Counted from the stretch's first letter, positions 20,049 to 32,795 are shown. The stretch is 48,975 nucleotides of DNA from Isochrysis galbana (GCA_018136815.1 CM030942.1:2501-51475); one strand, 5' to 3'. A program made the numbers and translations. The notes: generated from the letters alone by a model not told the origin.

Positions 20049-22015
20049 CCCAAAAGCTGGCCCTGCGACGCACGAATGCCCGTGGGAAGTCAGCATGCCT
20101 CGGGGGGGGGGGGGAGGGGGAAGAGGGTGGGTGGGTGGGTGGGTGGGCTGTGGATGTGTGTGTAGGTGGTGGGTGGGTGGGTGTGATGGGTCGGGGGTTG
20201 AGGAGGAGGTGTGGGGTGTGGGATGGGTGGAGGGCTCGAGTGGAGAGGAGTGGAGTGGGCCGTGGAGCAAATGGGGAGGGGAAGGGTAGGGCGGGCAGCA
20301 TGCCGTCGGGCAAGAGAGCGACGATGATGGCCGAAAGAAAACGAGGAGAGAGAGCGCCTTCTCTTTCTCTCTCTCTTTTACCTCTCTCTCTTCTTTCTTC
20401 TCTTGGTCGATGGGCATTCACAAGCTGCTTTTTGACTCTTCTTCACCAATGAATGAGCAATGGCTTGGACCCCCCGCGGGCCTCGTGAAGTCCACTTAAT
20501 TCTCTCAGCGTACAACTAGGAGTGCCAGGGCCCCCCCCCGCACATGCAGCATGCGCCCCCCAAAGAGAGGGATACCCCTCCCCCCCCCCCCAAAAAAAAA
20601 CCAACTCCCCTCCTACTTGATGAATGAACGGCTCCGTCTGCTGCTCGCCGCCCTTGCTTCACGCTAACGTGATTGCCGGACTCTCGGGGTACTAGTAACT
20701 AGAGCCTGAGCGTATCTTAGACTAACCTCTTAACCCTAGTACTACCGTGGTCCGCGAGACGGACGGTCAACGTGTTTTAGTACATATGGCTATATTAGGA
20801 GCCCCTAGGGGACCTAGGAGTGCCCCAGGGGGCCTCTGGATGTGAAATGGGGCCCCTCCTAGGCCTGGGTAGATCTCCCTATCATTAATTCGTCAACTAT
20901 GCCTGCTTTTAGAGGCGCGGGAGAACGTTGCCACGAAAGGCGAAAGGTTGGCGCGAGCCCATTTCCCTCCTCTCCCGCTCCTCCCCCCCTTTTCTTCCCC
21001 TAGTTCCTCTCCGTCATGAAACTACACCCCCTCCCTTTTTCATCTCTCGACCTCGTTCTTTTCTATATATGCACCCACCCTCCCCTCCCTCCCCCCCTCC
21101 CGCGAACCACTTGCGCCTTGCGCCACTTGCGAGAAGCAGCCCCCCCCCCCCCCCCCCAGCCCAAGCCACGAGACATGCCCGTCGCAGCTTGTGGTACGCA
21201 GACCCTCCCACATCTCCCCCCCCCTCCCCAACGGCGCACTGTTCGAGATCTCACTCCATCCGAAGTCAGGGTAGAGAAGCAGGGTAAGTCGCGTGGCGCT
21301 TGGCGCTTGCGGCACGAAGACGGTGACGCGGTATCAGCCCCCAAACAAGCAGCCCAAGGTGTTGCGGGTAAGGGGGAGCATTCCACGCGACACGCTCTAT
21401 TCTTGGAGCGTGTCTCGGGAACACTCTCCTCACCATGCGGTGCACTCTATTCTAAGAGCGCCCCCTCCCCTTTTCCCGCCCCGCTCCTCGCTCCCTTCCC
21501 TCTCTTCCCTTCCTCCCCGGTTCCCTCGCATGCAGCTCCAAGCTTGGATCCCTTCCTTCCCTTCCTCCCATGCAACCCCAGCGGGTCCTTTTGTCCCCCC
21601 GCCCGACGAGGCTCGGAGTCCCGTGCGCTCGCCCCTCGCTTCGCTCGTCCGACGTCCGGCCCCCCCTTCTTTCCATTAGTCTTTCCCTTGTTCCTAGAGT
21701 TTCCCGCGTCCCCTTCCCGGTTCTCTCCCTTAGTTTTTCCGTCTTTTGTTTCTGGCGCGCTCGCTCGGAAGCAGCCCTTCCGTGTCCACCCCTCGTGTGC
21801 TCTATCCCGTCCCGCTCGCTGTCATGCTCCCCGACCCTTCCGTCGTACCATGTAATAGGACTTCTGAGAGCGCTCCCGCGTCGCTGTCACGCTCACCCTC
21901 TCCCTCCATCCATCACAATGCCCAAGTTCAAGCACAGCCACAGGCACCTCACACACTCACCAACACAGCCACTCCCATGCCACTTCACACACCACACAAG
22001 GTGTTCGACCGCAAG
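20049..22015. other. Intergenic, low-complexity
   Basis: GGGT-type minisatellite at 20101-20225, a pyrimidine run at 20365-20400 and C-rich tracts at 20575-20592 and 21140-21157. A possible short first exon on the plus strand is 21175-21283 (MPVAACGTQT ... SEVRVEKQ, then AAGCAGG|GTAAGT), but no following exon was found. Nothing else supported. Confidence 0.35.
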
Positions 22016-22210
22016 AACTAAGTTTATACTTGGTTGACCCATGGGGGGGCACGAGCCCCCCCCCTCTCCACTCCTCCCCTGCCATGGGGGAGGAACCACC
22101 CTTCCTCCTGGCACGCCTTATGGCTTGCCAGGAGGCCACTGCCCTACTGACCCACTCCCTTCCCCACAGGCTCGCCCCATTCGCCCATCCTGGCCCCTCG
22201 TGACCAGCCC
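22016..22210 (+). mobile_element. SINE type I, 5' fragment
   Basis: Stem-loop AACTAAGT-TTAT-ACTTGGTT at 22016-22035, then GACCCATGG and the same next 170 bp as 15460-15630. It is cut off where the next retroposon (22214) begins. Confidence 0.75.
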
Positions 22211-22213
22211 ATC

Positions 22214-22730
22214 AACTATCAGTAAAACTGATAGGGTCATGGGGGCCCCGTGCCCCCCCTCCTCCATCGCAAACANNNNNNNNNNNNNNNNNNNNNNNNN
22301 NNNNNNNNNNNNNNNNNNNNNNNNNNNNNNNNNNNNNNNNNNNNNNNNNNNNNNNNNNNNNNNNNNNNNNNNNNNCCCCCTGGGTGGGCCTGCACACTCA
22401 ACCTCAGCCCCTGCCTGCTGGCAGGGGCTGAGCTGACATCACTCTGGCACAGACCCTCGCCGAGCGCGCATCGCGCGCCGCACGCATTCGCCTGCACTGG
22501 CCCCTGATCGTACTGACCCCCCACTCCACCACTGAGCCACAGACCACCTGAGCCGCCAGGAGGGCACCCAGGACCAGCGAGGCCAGCGAGGGAGAGGCAG
22601 GAGAGGCCAAGGGCCCAGCCCCAACCTCCACTGCCCCCTGAGCTGGCCCAGCTGGCCCTCTGGGGGGACCCGAGGGTCCCCTCAGAGGGGTGCCATGGCG
22701 CGCGCAGGCATCGCACGCCCGTAAGAGAAC
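22214..22730 (+). mobile_element. SINE type III, contains assembly gap
   Basis: Stem-loop CTATCAGT-AAA-ACTGATAG (22216-22234) followed by GGTCATGG, with the same loop-proximal stem as the LINE at 6508. Its body (GGTGGGCCTGCACA ... GAGGCAGGAGAGGCCA ... GGGGGGACCCGAGGG ... GCCATGGCGC) is shared with 32796-33230 and partly 29236-29652. The 3' end is not defined. Confidence 0.7.
22276..22375. other. Assembly gap, 100 N
   Basis: Run of exactly 100 N inside the type III SINE, probably a placeholder length caused by its repeats. Confidence 0.98.
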
Positions 22731-22816
22731 GAAGAGAACCGCGAGAAAAGAACGACAAAAAAAACGACGCGATCTGACCCAAGAAAAGGTAAGACTCACG
22801 CCTGTTTACGGTATGT

Positions 22817-24364
22817 TTACAGGCCGACACCCCGAGCGACACACGAGTGCCGCGAAAACGCGGAGTGGACGATTTGTCGCCCCTTCATGCGATTATTTTT
22901 GCATTCGCCTGCCATGAATCGACGGCACGGTGCCGCCGCTCCAAGACCCATTAGAGCCCTGTAGTCCATGGCGTTGCTTACTTCGCGTTGGCGTTTGCGC
23001 TGCTCCGCTTTCGCCTTGTCTTGTTCGCACGTGCATTGGCGAAAGCTGACTTGATTTTTACGTAGATATGAGATAGCCCAGGGCTTATCGTATCCTTTGC
23101 ACCCGCCCGGGGCGCCGTGTATGGCAATGTCGCCGTCCGGTGTTACGCATTCCACCGATGAGCGGACCGCGTAGTCCAAGTTGAAGTTTTCCCCGTCATC
23201 GAGGGTCACGTGGAAGGTCCGGGGAAAGCGATGGCCCAGGGCGGTGGTGTCTGTGTATACGTAGAAGTGCCAAATTGGACGTTTACCGGCTTCTACTTTA
23301 GTGATCCCTTCGAGCGTGGTCTTGACTCGCTGTTGATTGCCCCTAAGGACATGGAAGCCTTCACGCTCCAATGCACTAGCCAAATGCCGAGTTTTAGTTT
23401 TGTACGCCTTAATCGGGTCGAAAATGCGAAACACGATGTAGGTGGCGACCTCTTTGAGAGAGGACCTGATAGCGCTAGATTTGCGGGGAGCTGAGTCGGC
23501 TATCGTGCCATAGGTGACTCCAAACTCATGCGGGACTCCCGAGAGTACCGTTTGAAGTTTGTCGCCATAAGCGGCCTTGAATTGGTCGTGAGCATCGTCA
23601 TCGACGTAGAAAATCCATGGGCCCTTTCGGCCCTTGTCCATCCCATCTGGCGTGGCATCTAGGCCCTCTAGCCTAGAGAGAAGAAACTTCATGAACGTGG
23701 CTACATCCTCACTTTTAATGTCCTTTTTGTCTTCAGCTAGTTGCGCTAGCTGAATGAAAAAGGGTGTGTCTTCGGGTTCCTCTTCTTCATCCATTGGAGG
23801 GGGAGCGAGTTGGGTGGTGTTGGTGGGAGTCCCTTTGGGATCCGACTGTGGGTCGGCCCGCTTGCGCGACAGCTGTTGCGGTTGTTGTTGGGCTGGCTGC
23901 TTCAGAGCTTGTTGGGCTGGCTCCTTCAGTTTGCTCCCATGCGTGGCTTCAGCATACGACTTGGGCGCATGGGTTGTTGGTTGGTTGGTGGGAGCAAAGG
24001 CTCCAAGGATTGATTGTTGTGTCAAGTGCCCGCCCCCGAGGGGTGCACTGCTGGTAGGAGTTACCACCATGGGGGTGGCAGCAATGCTGCCACCCACCTT
24101 GGGGAGTCCTTGATTGGGTGGCGAGACGGTGGAGCTGGGCGGCTGAGCCAGTTGCTGGCTCTGTTGCTCTGCAGGGAACAGGGCCCGGCCTGTTCCCTGC
24201 TTCTGGGGCTGGTGAGGAGGCGAGGGTGGCGGAGCCATGTCGACGTCGGTATCCGGTGGGGCAGAGGCCTGCGAGCGCTTCGGCTCCGGCGGTTTGGGGC
24301 GGCCCCGTTGGGGCGTCGTGGCGGCGGGGGGCTGGGAGAGGGGAGCGGTCGGCGCGCGCTCCAT
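22817..24364 (-). CDS. LINE-like ORF1 protein, longest copy
   Basis: 515 residues from ATG at 24364 (MERAPTAPLS), directly after the 5' stem-loop. The N-terminal third is Pro/Gln/Ser-rich. The central folded part includes the blocks DKKDIKSEDVATFMKF, GLDATPDGMDKGRKGPWIFY, DPIKAYKTKTRHLASALERE and GFHVLRGNQQRVK, shared with the copy at 10293-11430. Near the C-terminus CTCEQDKAKAEQRKRQRE is basic, and APCRRFMAGECKN resembles the start of a zinc knuckle that is cut short. Its end is probably a truncation junction with the neighbouring SINE. Likely an RNA-binding retroelement protein; no ORF2 remains here. Confidence 0.65.
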   Translation of the reverse strand: MERAPTAPLSQPPAATTPQRGRPKPPEPKRSQASAPPDTDVDMAPPPSPPHQPQKQGTGRALFPAEQQSQQLAQPPSSTVSPPNQGLPKVGGSIAATPMVVTPTSSAPLGGGHLTQQSILGAFAPTNQPTTHAPKSYAEATHGSKLKEPAQQALKQPAQQQPQQLSRKRADPQSDPKGTPTNTTQLAPPPMDEEEEPEDTPFFIQLAQLAEDKKDIKSEDVATFMKFLLSRLEGLDATPDGMDKGRKGPWIFYVDDDAHDQFKAAYGDKLQTVLSGVPHEFGVTYGTIADSAPRKSSAIRSSLKEVATYIVFRIFDPIKAYKTKTRHLASALEREGFHVLRGNQQRVKTTLEGITKVEAGKRPIWHFYVYTDTTALGHRFPRTFHVTLDDGENFNLDYAVRSSVECVTPDGDIAIHGAPGGCKGYDKPWAISYLRKNQVSFRQCTCEQDKAKAEQRKRQREVSNAMDYRALMGLGAAAPCRRFMAGECKNNRMKGRQIVHSAFSRHSCVARGVGL

Positions 24365-24368
24365 CGCT

Positions 24369-24388
24369 AAAACTATAACAATAGTTTT
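24369..24388 (-). repeat. 5'-terminal stem-loop of LINE copy
   Basis: AAAACTAT-TGTT-ATAGTTTT on the minus strand, 4 nt before AGCGATGG. Same position as in other copies but different stem bases. Confidence 0.7.
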
Positions 24389-24417
24389 TTCGAAACCTCC
24401 CTTCCGCAAACCAACGG

Positions 24418-24606
24418 ACCCCAAAGGACCACAAGTTGGCCACTATCCATTCGATATCGTCTACTGCGACGTCGTGTCGATGGCACCGACGCATCATTTT
24501 ATTAAGGGCATTCAAGGCTGCTGACAAGCTCCTGGTCTTTATTTATCGGCTCTCTCACTCGCTGGATCGAAGCGGTCCCCTTCAACGGCGACCCGTCTAG
24601 CGCGTA
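24418..24606 (+). pseudogene. LTR-retrotransposon integrase relic
   Basis: The first frame contains GHYPFDIVYCDVVSMAPT, with the first catalytic-type Asp of a retroviral-type integrase core. Then DKLLVFI follows, and after a 1-nt frame change TRWIEAVPFNGDPSS, the typical next block. An early stop (GIQGC*) and the frameshift show it is dead. The polymerase and LTRs are not visible. It ends against the LINE 5' end near 24395, so the LINE probably inserted next to or into it. Confidence 0.65.
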
Positions 24607-24837
24607 GACCTCGTGGAGGAGAAGCCGCCCTGGGCAAGGGACTGAAGTGCGCGGCGCGATGTGAGCTAGTGGCGCGCGACATGTTCACCGTATTAACGTT
24701 AGACATCACGTGAGTAGAGAATTTACGGATGTGATTGCTCCCACGTGCTCTGGTATCCATTGTATTATTGCCACAATACCGTTTTAAAAAACTGTTCGCA
24801 CACACCCTAAGTGCGAATATTGTTGTATAAATGACTA

Positions 24838-24890
24838 TGTACATTTGATGGCTCCATTCGAGTTGTCCCATAATTGACAGAACGACACCG
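24838..24890 (+). repeat. TIR-element end (right-type)
   Basis: GTACATTTGATGGCTCCATT ... CCATAATTGACAGAACGACACC, about 75% like 10238-10289. The element would extend leftwards; its other end was not found. Confidence 0.55.
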
Positions 24891-25018
24891 TTGCTGTGCA
24901 ACTGTGTCGCGCGCGAAGATGCGGGACATGTTTGAGTCGTAGACGGCAACGTTCAATCCGTCACGCCCTCGGCGGGGGGCCCAAAGGAGAGAAGAGCCGC
25001 GTCGGCGCGCTCTATCGC

Positions 25019-25038
25019 AACTAAGTATAAACTTAGTT
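25019..25038. repeat. Solo SINE/LINE stem-loop
   Basis: AACTAAGT-ATAA-ACTTAGTT, a perfect 8-bp stem as in type I SINEs, but without CATGG or body next to it. It is probably a 5' scrap. Confidence 0.55.
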
Positions 25039-25290
25039 GAACGATAGTTGAAGGTCAAATCATAAATCATCATCACCAAGGAGGCCCAACGACCGAGTCC
25101 TAGGTGGCGGCCGTCTAGTAGTCGTAGGCGTCACACTCAACTAGATAAGCAACGACTCAAACACCGAGGAATGGCGATGGTGGGCAACTATTTGTGCGCA
25201 CAGCATCACATATAGTGCATTATCGACACATGGTCGATGGAGGCACAAACATTGGCATTTTTGATGGTTGGCTTGCTAGAAATCTGGAGT

Positions 25291-27108
<1,818 letters not shown>

Positions 27109-27299
27109 TCACTCACTGCCTCGGCTCGATGCTCTCTCTTGATTTTCGAAGTTGCTAGTAGCTCGTGTAGAGTAGGGGAGCAGGGACTTTTTCAAAGTTC
27201 TAGTAGTAGTATTGTAGGAGGGTTAAAGCGGGGCTGGAACAGCTCCTTCCTCTTCCCCACCCATGTTGCAACCGCTTTCAAAGAGGTAACCGACCGGGT

Positions 27300-27842
27300 C
27301 TAGAGTAGGAGTAGTGAAAGAACTCCTTGCGAGCGACGATCTCGCTGTCCGCGTGATGCCGATTCTCCCCTCCACCGTGCAGGAGGTGGAGGACTCCCGT
27401 CTCGCCCTGGCGCTGCACATCTGGATTGCGCGGTGCAGCCGGCGCAGACAGGCGATGTTACATGGTGTGTGGCGGCGCCGCGCGCTACGCCCGCGCGCTT
27501 GAGACAGGTCTCCTTGCATTCGCATCGGCGCCTCTGTTCACGATGCGCTCGCACACTGGGTCGGAGCGCCTCTCGCTCGCTCGCATCAAATGCGAGTCCG
27601 GGGCTGTGGGCGGTGACGAGCATGTGCTCGTTCGTGCCATACACGCCCGCTTCGGCGAGGGGCTCGCAGACCCTCTGTGCTTCATTGAAGCGCTGCAGCT
27701 GCCAGTCAGCTTCCGTCTGCGCGGCAAGCATGTAGTTAGCGGTCCACTGAGAGGAAACGGCCCTCATCACTCTCAGGCGGTTCAAGACTTCAGGTGAGCG
27801 CGCAATCCCCTCACAGTGGCGGTCTTTGCCATGATCACTCAA
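27300..27842 (-). CDS. Hypothetical protein, weak
   Basis: 180-codon frame. Its first half is protein-like and helical (RSPEVLNRLRVMRAVSSQWT, EADWQLQRFNEAQRVCEPLA, HSPGLAFDASEREALRP) and the second half is Arg/Ser-rich. An intron or a different 3' exon is likely. The opposite strand reads only Ser/Arg-rich shadows. No family recognised. It lies divergent from nothing obvious, upstream of katanin on the same strand. Confidence 0.35.
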   Translation of the reverse strand: MSDHGKDRHCEGIARSPEVLNRLRVMRAVSSQWTANYMLAAQTEADWQLQRFNEAQRVCEPLAEAGVYGTNEHMLVTAHSPGLAFDASEREALRPSVRAHREQRRRCECKETCLKRAGVARGAATHHVTSPVCAGCTAQSRCAAPGRDGSPPPPARWRGESASRGQRDRRSQGVLSLLLL

Positions 27843-28170
27843 CCCCTTCTCTCATGCCTACATAGGTGGTGCGACTCCCTTAGTGCGATACACAGGCGGC
27901 GCCGCTGCGTGTGGCGCACCATCTGTGGTCGCGCTGTCCTTGAAGGTGTTGAAGGTTCTTTCACCCGAGGACGGTTGGAAGAGGACAGTGAAAAAAGCGC
28001 GCTGCGCTTATTGCTTTCTTACATTCACCTGATTGAAGACGGTTTCTAAAGCGCGACTTCTTAGCAGAACTCCCTCATACATAAAACTAAAACTAACTCT
28101 CTTTCAACGCTCTTTCAACTTTGAAAAAAACCTTGAGTGAGACAAGTGGCTAAATTTGTTTATTTGGTAA

Positions 28171-28222
28171 AAACTAAATTTATACTTAGCTCACATGGCG
28201 GAGACGCCTCGTGCTCTACTCC
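28171..28222 (+). mobile_element. SINE 5' scrap
   Basis: Degenerate stem-loop AACTAAAT-TTAT-ACTTAGCT followed by CACATGGCGG and a GGCGGAGACGCC hairpin. It is immediately upstream of the target site of the SINE at 28239. Confidence 0.55.
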
Positions 28223-28238
28223 TCAGGCTCCAATTCCC

Positions 28239-29124
28239 CACCACTAAGTTTATACTTAGTTCGCCCATGGGGGGGCACGAGCCCCCCTCTCTCTCCACTC
28301 CTCCCCTGCCATAGGGGAGGAACCACCCACTCTCCTGGCACGCCTGATGGCTTGCTAGGAGCACACTGCCCTGCTGACCCATTCCTCTCCCCACAGGCAC
28401 GCCTGATTCGCCCGCCCTGGCCTGTCGTGGCCAGCCCATCCCTCTGACCAGCCCCTCCTCCCCCTGGGCCCCCCTGTTCAGGACCCCCCAGCCAGCTCCA
28501 GTCGACCCGCAGGGACTCGGAGCGCCAGCGAGGGAGAGGCAGGAGGGGCCAGGGCCATGCCCCAGCCTCACCTGCCCCCTGAGCTGCGCTCCCAGGCCCC
28601 TGCTGGCCACCTGGGGACCTGAAGAGGGGCCGCAGGCGCGCGCCATGGGCCCCCGCCGCAGGGAAGAGAGGAGGAAAAGGGAAGAGGGAGGGGAGGGGGG
28701 AGCGGCAGCTCTCCCCTCCGGCAGGAACGTGTCTTCTCGCCCCGTTTGGGTAAGAGAAGACGGGGGCGCCAGAGCCAGGAGGGAAGGGCCGCGGCTCGCC
28801 GCGGCCACTCGCTCTAGCGAGGGAGATTAGCGCTTCTGGGCTCCTATCTCACGAATGCCCCCCCCCCCCCGCGCGTTGCTTTTACCCGAACGAAAGGGGT
28901 TTTCCCCCAGCGTGGACTCGAGGAGAGGACGCGCTGGGGTGCGCGGGGTCGGTGCGTGCACTGGGGGGAGGACAAATATCGAGGGGAGGGGGCAGTGCCC
29001 CCGCCCCCACCCCCCGGTATCACTCGGACACTTGGCCCGTCAGGCATGGCGGGATTCCGGGACTGAGACGTTATGTCCAATTAGCTAGTGGGGTTGGCTA
29101 GGATATAACATTGATTATTATTAA
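28239..29124 (+). mobile_element. SINE-like retroposon type I, 16-bp duplication
   Basis: 886-bp copy nearly identical to 15433-16308, flanked by perfect 16-bp repeats TCAGGCTCCAATTCCC at 28223-28238 and 29125-29140. It begins CACC plus stem ACTAAGT-TTAT-ACTTAGT and ends in an (ATT)n tail. The high similarity and intact duplications point to recent movement. Confidence 0.85.
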
Positions 29125-29235
29125 TCAGGCTCCAATTCCCAATTCCAATTCAATTCCCCTCCGGGGGGTCTGTCGGTCACCCTCAGCCCTCAGTCTCAGT
29201 CTTGCCTTCTGGAACCTACTTTCTACTTTTCTAAG

Positions 29236-29652
29236 TGGGGGTCAATGGGGCCATCGCGCCCCCCTCACTCCGTCGCGCCCCCCCCCCCGGGGTGGGCCCG
29301 TACAACCAACCTCAGCCCCTGCCTTCTGACAGGGGTTGGGCAATCATCATTCTGGCCCGACCCCTCGTGCCTAGTGGCTAGTGGGCGCGGGCCACGAATC
29401 CGCGAAAGGCCGAAAGGCGGCTTGCCGGGGGGTACCAAATGAAGGCAAACAACCTAATTAATCGCACACCCACGCCCGCGCTGGGCCTGCCCTCGAGCTG
29501 ACTCCCCCCCCCACTGGTCGCCAGGCATACAGGGGCCTCTGGCCTCTGGACGGCTCCCATGGTAGCGATAGCGAGACGAGCGTGGGAGCGTGGGAGAGTG
29601 GGAGAAGCAGGGGAGGTCAAGGGTTGAGCCCCAGTCTCCACTGCCCCCTGAG
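29236..29652 (+). mobile_element. SINE type III, rearranged copy
   Basis: Starts GGGGTCAATGGGGCCATCGC and shares GGTGGGCCCGTACAACCAAC and CTCAGCCCCTGCCTTCTGAC with 32796 onward. The 3' half (CACTGCCCCCTGAG) resumes after a different middle (about 29393-29580), so it is mosaic or contains another insertion. Confidence 0.55.
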
Positions 29653-29653
29653 C

Positions 29654-30050
29654 AACTAAGTTTATACTTGGTTCACCCATGGCGGGGCACGAGCCCCCCC
29701 CTCTCTCCACTCCTCCCCTGTCGCATTCGCGAGCCTCAGCAGGCGATTTCGCTATTTTCCGCTCTACCGTTATAACCGCGATGGTAAATCATCAATCTTC
29801 GTTCTTATGTCTATCTCTACGTCTACGACGTCTCCACGCTTCTATCAATCACTACGCTTCATTCAATGTTGGTCTACCATTATTCCCACGTGGCCAAGCA
29901 GCTTCTACGCTCAGCCCTCCGTGAGTACAGTCGCTCCTGGAGAGCCCCATCCTCTGTCTCAACAATCATTAGAGCCTCAATCCACAGCCACAGCCACAGC
30001 CACTCCACTCACTCAGCCACAAGTGGAGAGAGAGGGGGGCTCGTGCTAAT
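29654..30050. mobile_element. Pair of inverted SINE 5' ends
   Basis: Left: plus-strand type I 5' end (stem-loop 29654-29673, CCCATGGCGGGGCACGAGCC, then CTCTCTCCACTCC). Right: the same sequence inverted at 30022-30046 (GTGGAGAGAGAGGGGGGCTC) without the stem-loop. The 290 bp between are unrelated to any SINE body seen and not coding. Confidence 0.45.
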
Positions 30051-30990
30051 TGGACACAACTTAGTTGGCAACCCCACTAAGTTGTGTAAACTTAGTTTAA
30101 TTGGACACAAACTTAGTATAAACTTAGTTGGCAACCCCACTAGCTAATTGGACACAACTTTTCCGTCCCGGAATCCCGCCATGCCTGACGAGCCAGTTGT
30201 CTGAGTGCTACCGGGGGGAGGGGGCACTGCCCCCTCCCCTCGATATTTGTCCTCCCCCCAGTGCACGCACCGACCCCGCGCACCCCAGCACGTCCTCTCC
30301 TCGAGTCCACGCTGGGGGAAAAGAAAACCCCTTTCGGGTAAAAACAACGCGGGGGGGGGGGGGGGGGGGAACTCGTGAATGGGAGCCCAGAAGCGCTAAT
30401 CTCTCTCGCCGAGGCGAGTGGCCGCGGCGAGCCGCGGCCCTTCCCTCCTGGTTTTGGTGCCCCCGTCTTCTCTTACCCAATCGGGGCGAGAAGACACGTA
30501 AACGCCGGAGGGGGGAGCTGCCACTCCCCCCTCCCCTCCCTCTTCCCTCTTCCTCCTCTCTTCCCTGCGGCTCTGGCCCATGGCGCGCGCCTGCGGCCCC
30601 TCTTCAGGTCCCCAGGAGGCCTACAGGGGCCTGGGAGCACAGCTCAGAGGGCAGGTGAGGCTGGGGCATGGCCCTGGCCCCTGGCCCCTCCTGCCTCTCC
30701 CTCGCTGGCTCTCGAGCCCCTGCCGGTCGACAGGAGCTAGCTGGGGGCTCCTGATTAGGGGGGGCCAGGGGGAGGAGGGGTTGGTCAGAGCGAGAAACAG
30801 GCCAACGCGGGCCATGGCGTGCGATCTGTGCCCGACTCTCAGGGAGAGTCTGGGCAGTCTGGGTGAGTCCCCCCTACATGCCAAGAGGCAGCGCAGGGGG
30901 GTGGATGGTTCTCGCCCCCCATGAGGGGAGTCGAGAGAGTGGGGGGGGGCGCGAGGCCCCCCTCCATGGCGACCAATCATAAGATTAGTG
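30051..30990 (-). mobile_element. SINE type I, minus-strand copy
   Basis: Body 30129-30990 is a reverse copy of 15433-16290, about 85-90% by eye. It starts on the minus strand with ACTAATC-TTAT-GATTGGT (30972-30989), then CGCCATGG. The 3' side carries two or three extra partial copies of the tail (AATTGGACACAACTTAGTTG, GGCAACCCCACTA) at 30047-30128. No target duplication found. Confidence 0.7.
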
Positions 30991-31585
30991 AGTTGATCCA
31001 GAAAAGGCTTGGCAAGAATACACTTTTCACACGCTTGAAGTCGTTGCTAGTGCTAGGGTTGCACAAGTCGAGAGGGAATCGTCGGTGTATCACAACCACA
31101 ACAAGGAGGGCGCCTTTTCTCGACCTTCTGTAGCAACAAACGCATAGCTGCTGGAGCCGTCCAAATGGTGGTCCATTTATGGCAAGCATGTCCCGCTGTT
31201 TGCAGCAATAGCACAACAGGTACTGTACTGTCACAGCGTCACAGCAATAGCACAACAGGTTCTACTAGCTACACGCTGTACATACTCGGCTCTTGCGATA
31301 GGAGTACAATAGAACGATACAACAAAACTCACCGAGCGGTGCCGCCGCCGCTCCTGCGCGTTGTGTTTCCATCTTTTCCTTCCCCTCCTTCCCCTTTTTT
31401 TTCTTTGGGGGGGGAGGAGGAGGAGGGGGAGGGGTACTCCTCTCTCTCTCTACTCCTACGTAAAGAAACCGGGCGAACAATGAGCGAGAGAGCGAGCGAG
31501 CGGCTTCTCTCTCAACTCTCTCCTCGCGCGGCCCCCCTCCCCTTCTCCCCGCCCCCCCCCCCCCCCCCCCCCCCAAAGAGCGAGC
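30991..31585. other. Intergenic, upstream of centrin
   Basis: Nothing coding. A direct repeat CAGCAATAGCACAACAGGT lies at 31202-31220 and 31241-31259, with purine/pyrimidine runs and a C-tract (31551-31574) directly before the centrin start, probably its promoter/5' UTR. Confidence 0.4.
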
Positions 31586-32241
31586 ATGTCCGCGCCCCGT
31601 AAGGCAGCCGGCTCCCACGGGCTGGACTCGGTGCAGTCACTCACGCAGGACCAGGTCGAGGAGATCCGTGAAGCCTTCAGGCTCTTCGACACCGACGATT
31701 CGGGCAAGATTGACGCGGATGAGCTCAAGGTTGCGATGCGGGCCATGGGCTTTGAGCCGAAGCGTGACGAAGTCCGAAAGATGATCCAAGAGTCTGATAG
31801 GGTAAGTTGCTCAGAGCACTTCCTGATGCGTCTGGTCTCAAGTTCTTGTCGGGTTCATCTTCGCCATGATCTTGAGGTGCATGCATTAGGCTAAGTTGGC
31901 TTCCTGCTGTTCCACGACATTCGCAGGATGGCACAGGTCAGATCCCCTTCCACATGTTTGAGGAAGTCATGGCCATGAAAATGCACCAGCGAGATCCGCG
32001 TGAGGAGGCGGTGAAAGCTTTCCGGTTATTTGATGACGACGAAACGGGCACAATCTCGCTTAAAAATCTCCGGCGTGTGGCAAAGGAACTTGGAGAAAAC
32101 ATGACGGACTCAGAGCTACAACAAGTCATTGACTATTGTGACATCGATGGTCGGGGAGAAATATCAATGGAGGACTTTTGCAACATTTTACTGCAGGCTC
32201 AAGCAAACCAGCAACAGGCGGCGAACAGCCGTTCAAGCTAG
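31586..32241 (+). CDS. Centrin
   Basis: EF-hand calcium-binding protein of basal bodies and centrosomes. Exons 31586-31801 and 31927-32241, with a 125-nt phase-0 intron (GATAGG|GTAAGT ... CGCAG|GATGGC), give 176 residues, the normal length. Four EF-hand loops: [12 protein letters not shown] (35-46), [12 protein letters not shown] (71-82, split by the intron), [12 protein letters not shown] (108-119) and [12 protein letters not shown] (144-155). Loops 1 and 4 have acidic residue 12; loop 2 ends in Met and loop 3 in Asn, so those probably bind calcium weakly. The basic N-terminus [10 protein letters not shown] and the linker [14 protein letters not shown] are typical of centrin rather than calmodulin. 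Confidence 0.93.
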
Positions 32242-32795
32242 GCCCAACGTGTTTCGTCAGATTAGATGCCCCGTGTGCGTCAGGACGAAAACATCAGGTG
32301 CAAGAGTGCTTGCCCATCTCGCCTTCCTCTTAAGGAGGCACTCTCACCCCATCAGGCAACAAACCTGCCAAAATTCTCCTGGGCAATTCACTCCCCGCCA
32401 CTCCTAAGATGAGAGAAACGCTTGGCACTGCCACCCAGCCGTCAGGCGGCTAACTCATTTGGTGGTTCAGAGAACCGAGACTTGCCGAGACCATGTCTCC
32501 TCTTGCCTTGGCCACACGCCACGCACTGCATCTCGCGTTTTGTGGCCCATACCTCATTCGCACCCTACCCATGGCCTATCTCCGTGTAGTAGGCTTGTCG
32601 TGTGCACAGGCTTTGCGCTATTATACCAGAGTTGCCCCCTACACACTACTCGACGCTGAGCGCGCGCGTGCCATAGCTATGCGCCGCTTGTGCGCAAACT
32701 GTGCGCATGCTATGCGCACTGTTGCCTCAGTGTCAGTTAGTGTTAGTGTTAGTGTGAGTAGTATTTTTCATGCACTTGTGACTGGCCTGCTTTTA
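32242..32795. other. Intergenic
   Basis: 3' flank of centrin; a GTTAGT array at 32735-32758. No gene supported. Confidence 0.4.

Noticed and set aside
21175-21283. First exon of a plus-strand gene
   Set aside because: Good GTAAGT donor and protein-like start, but no second exon could be placed; left as a note.
21016-21855. 279-codon Pro/Ser-rich ORF
   Set aside because: Low-complexity, crosses C-tracts and a likely splice donor; composition matches chance frames in GC-rich DNA.
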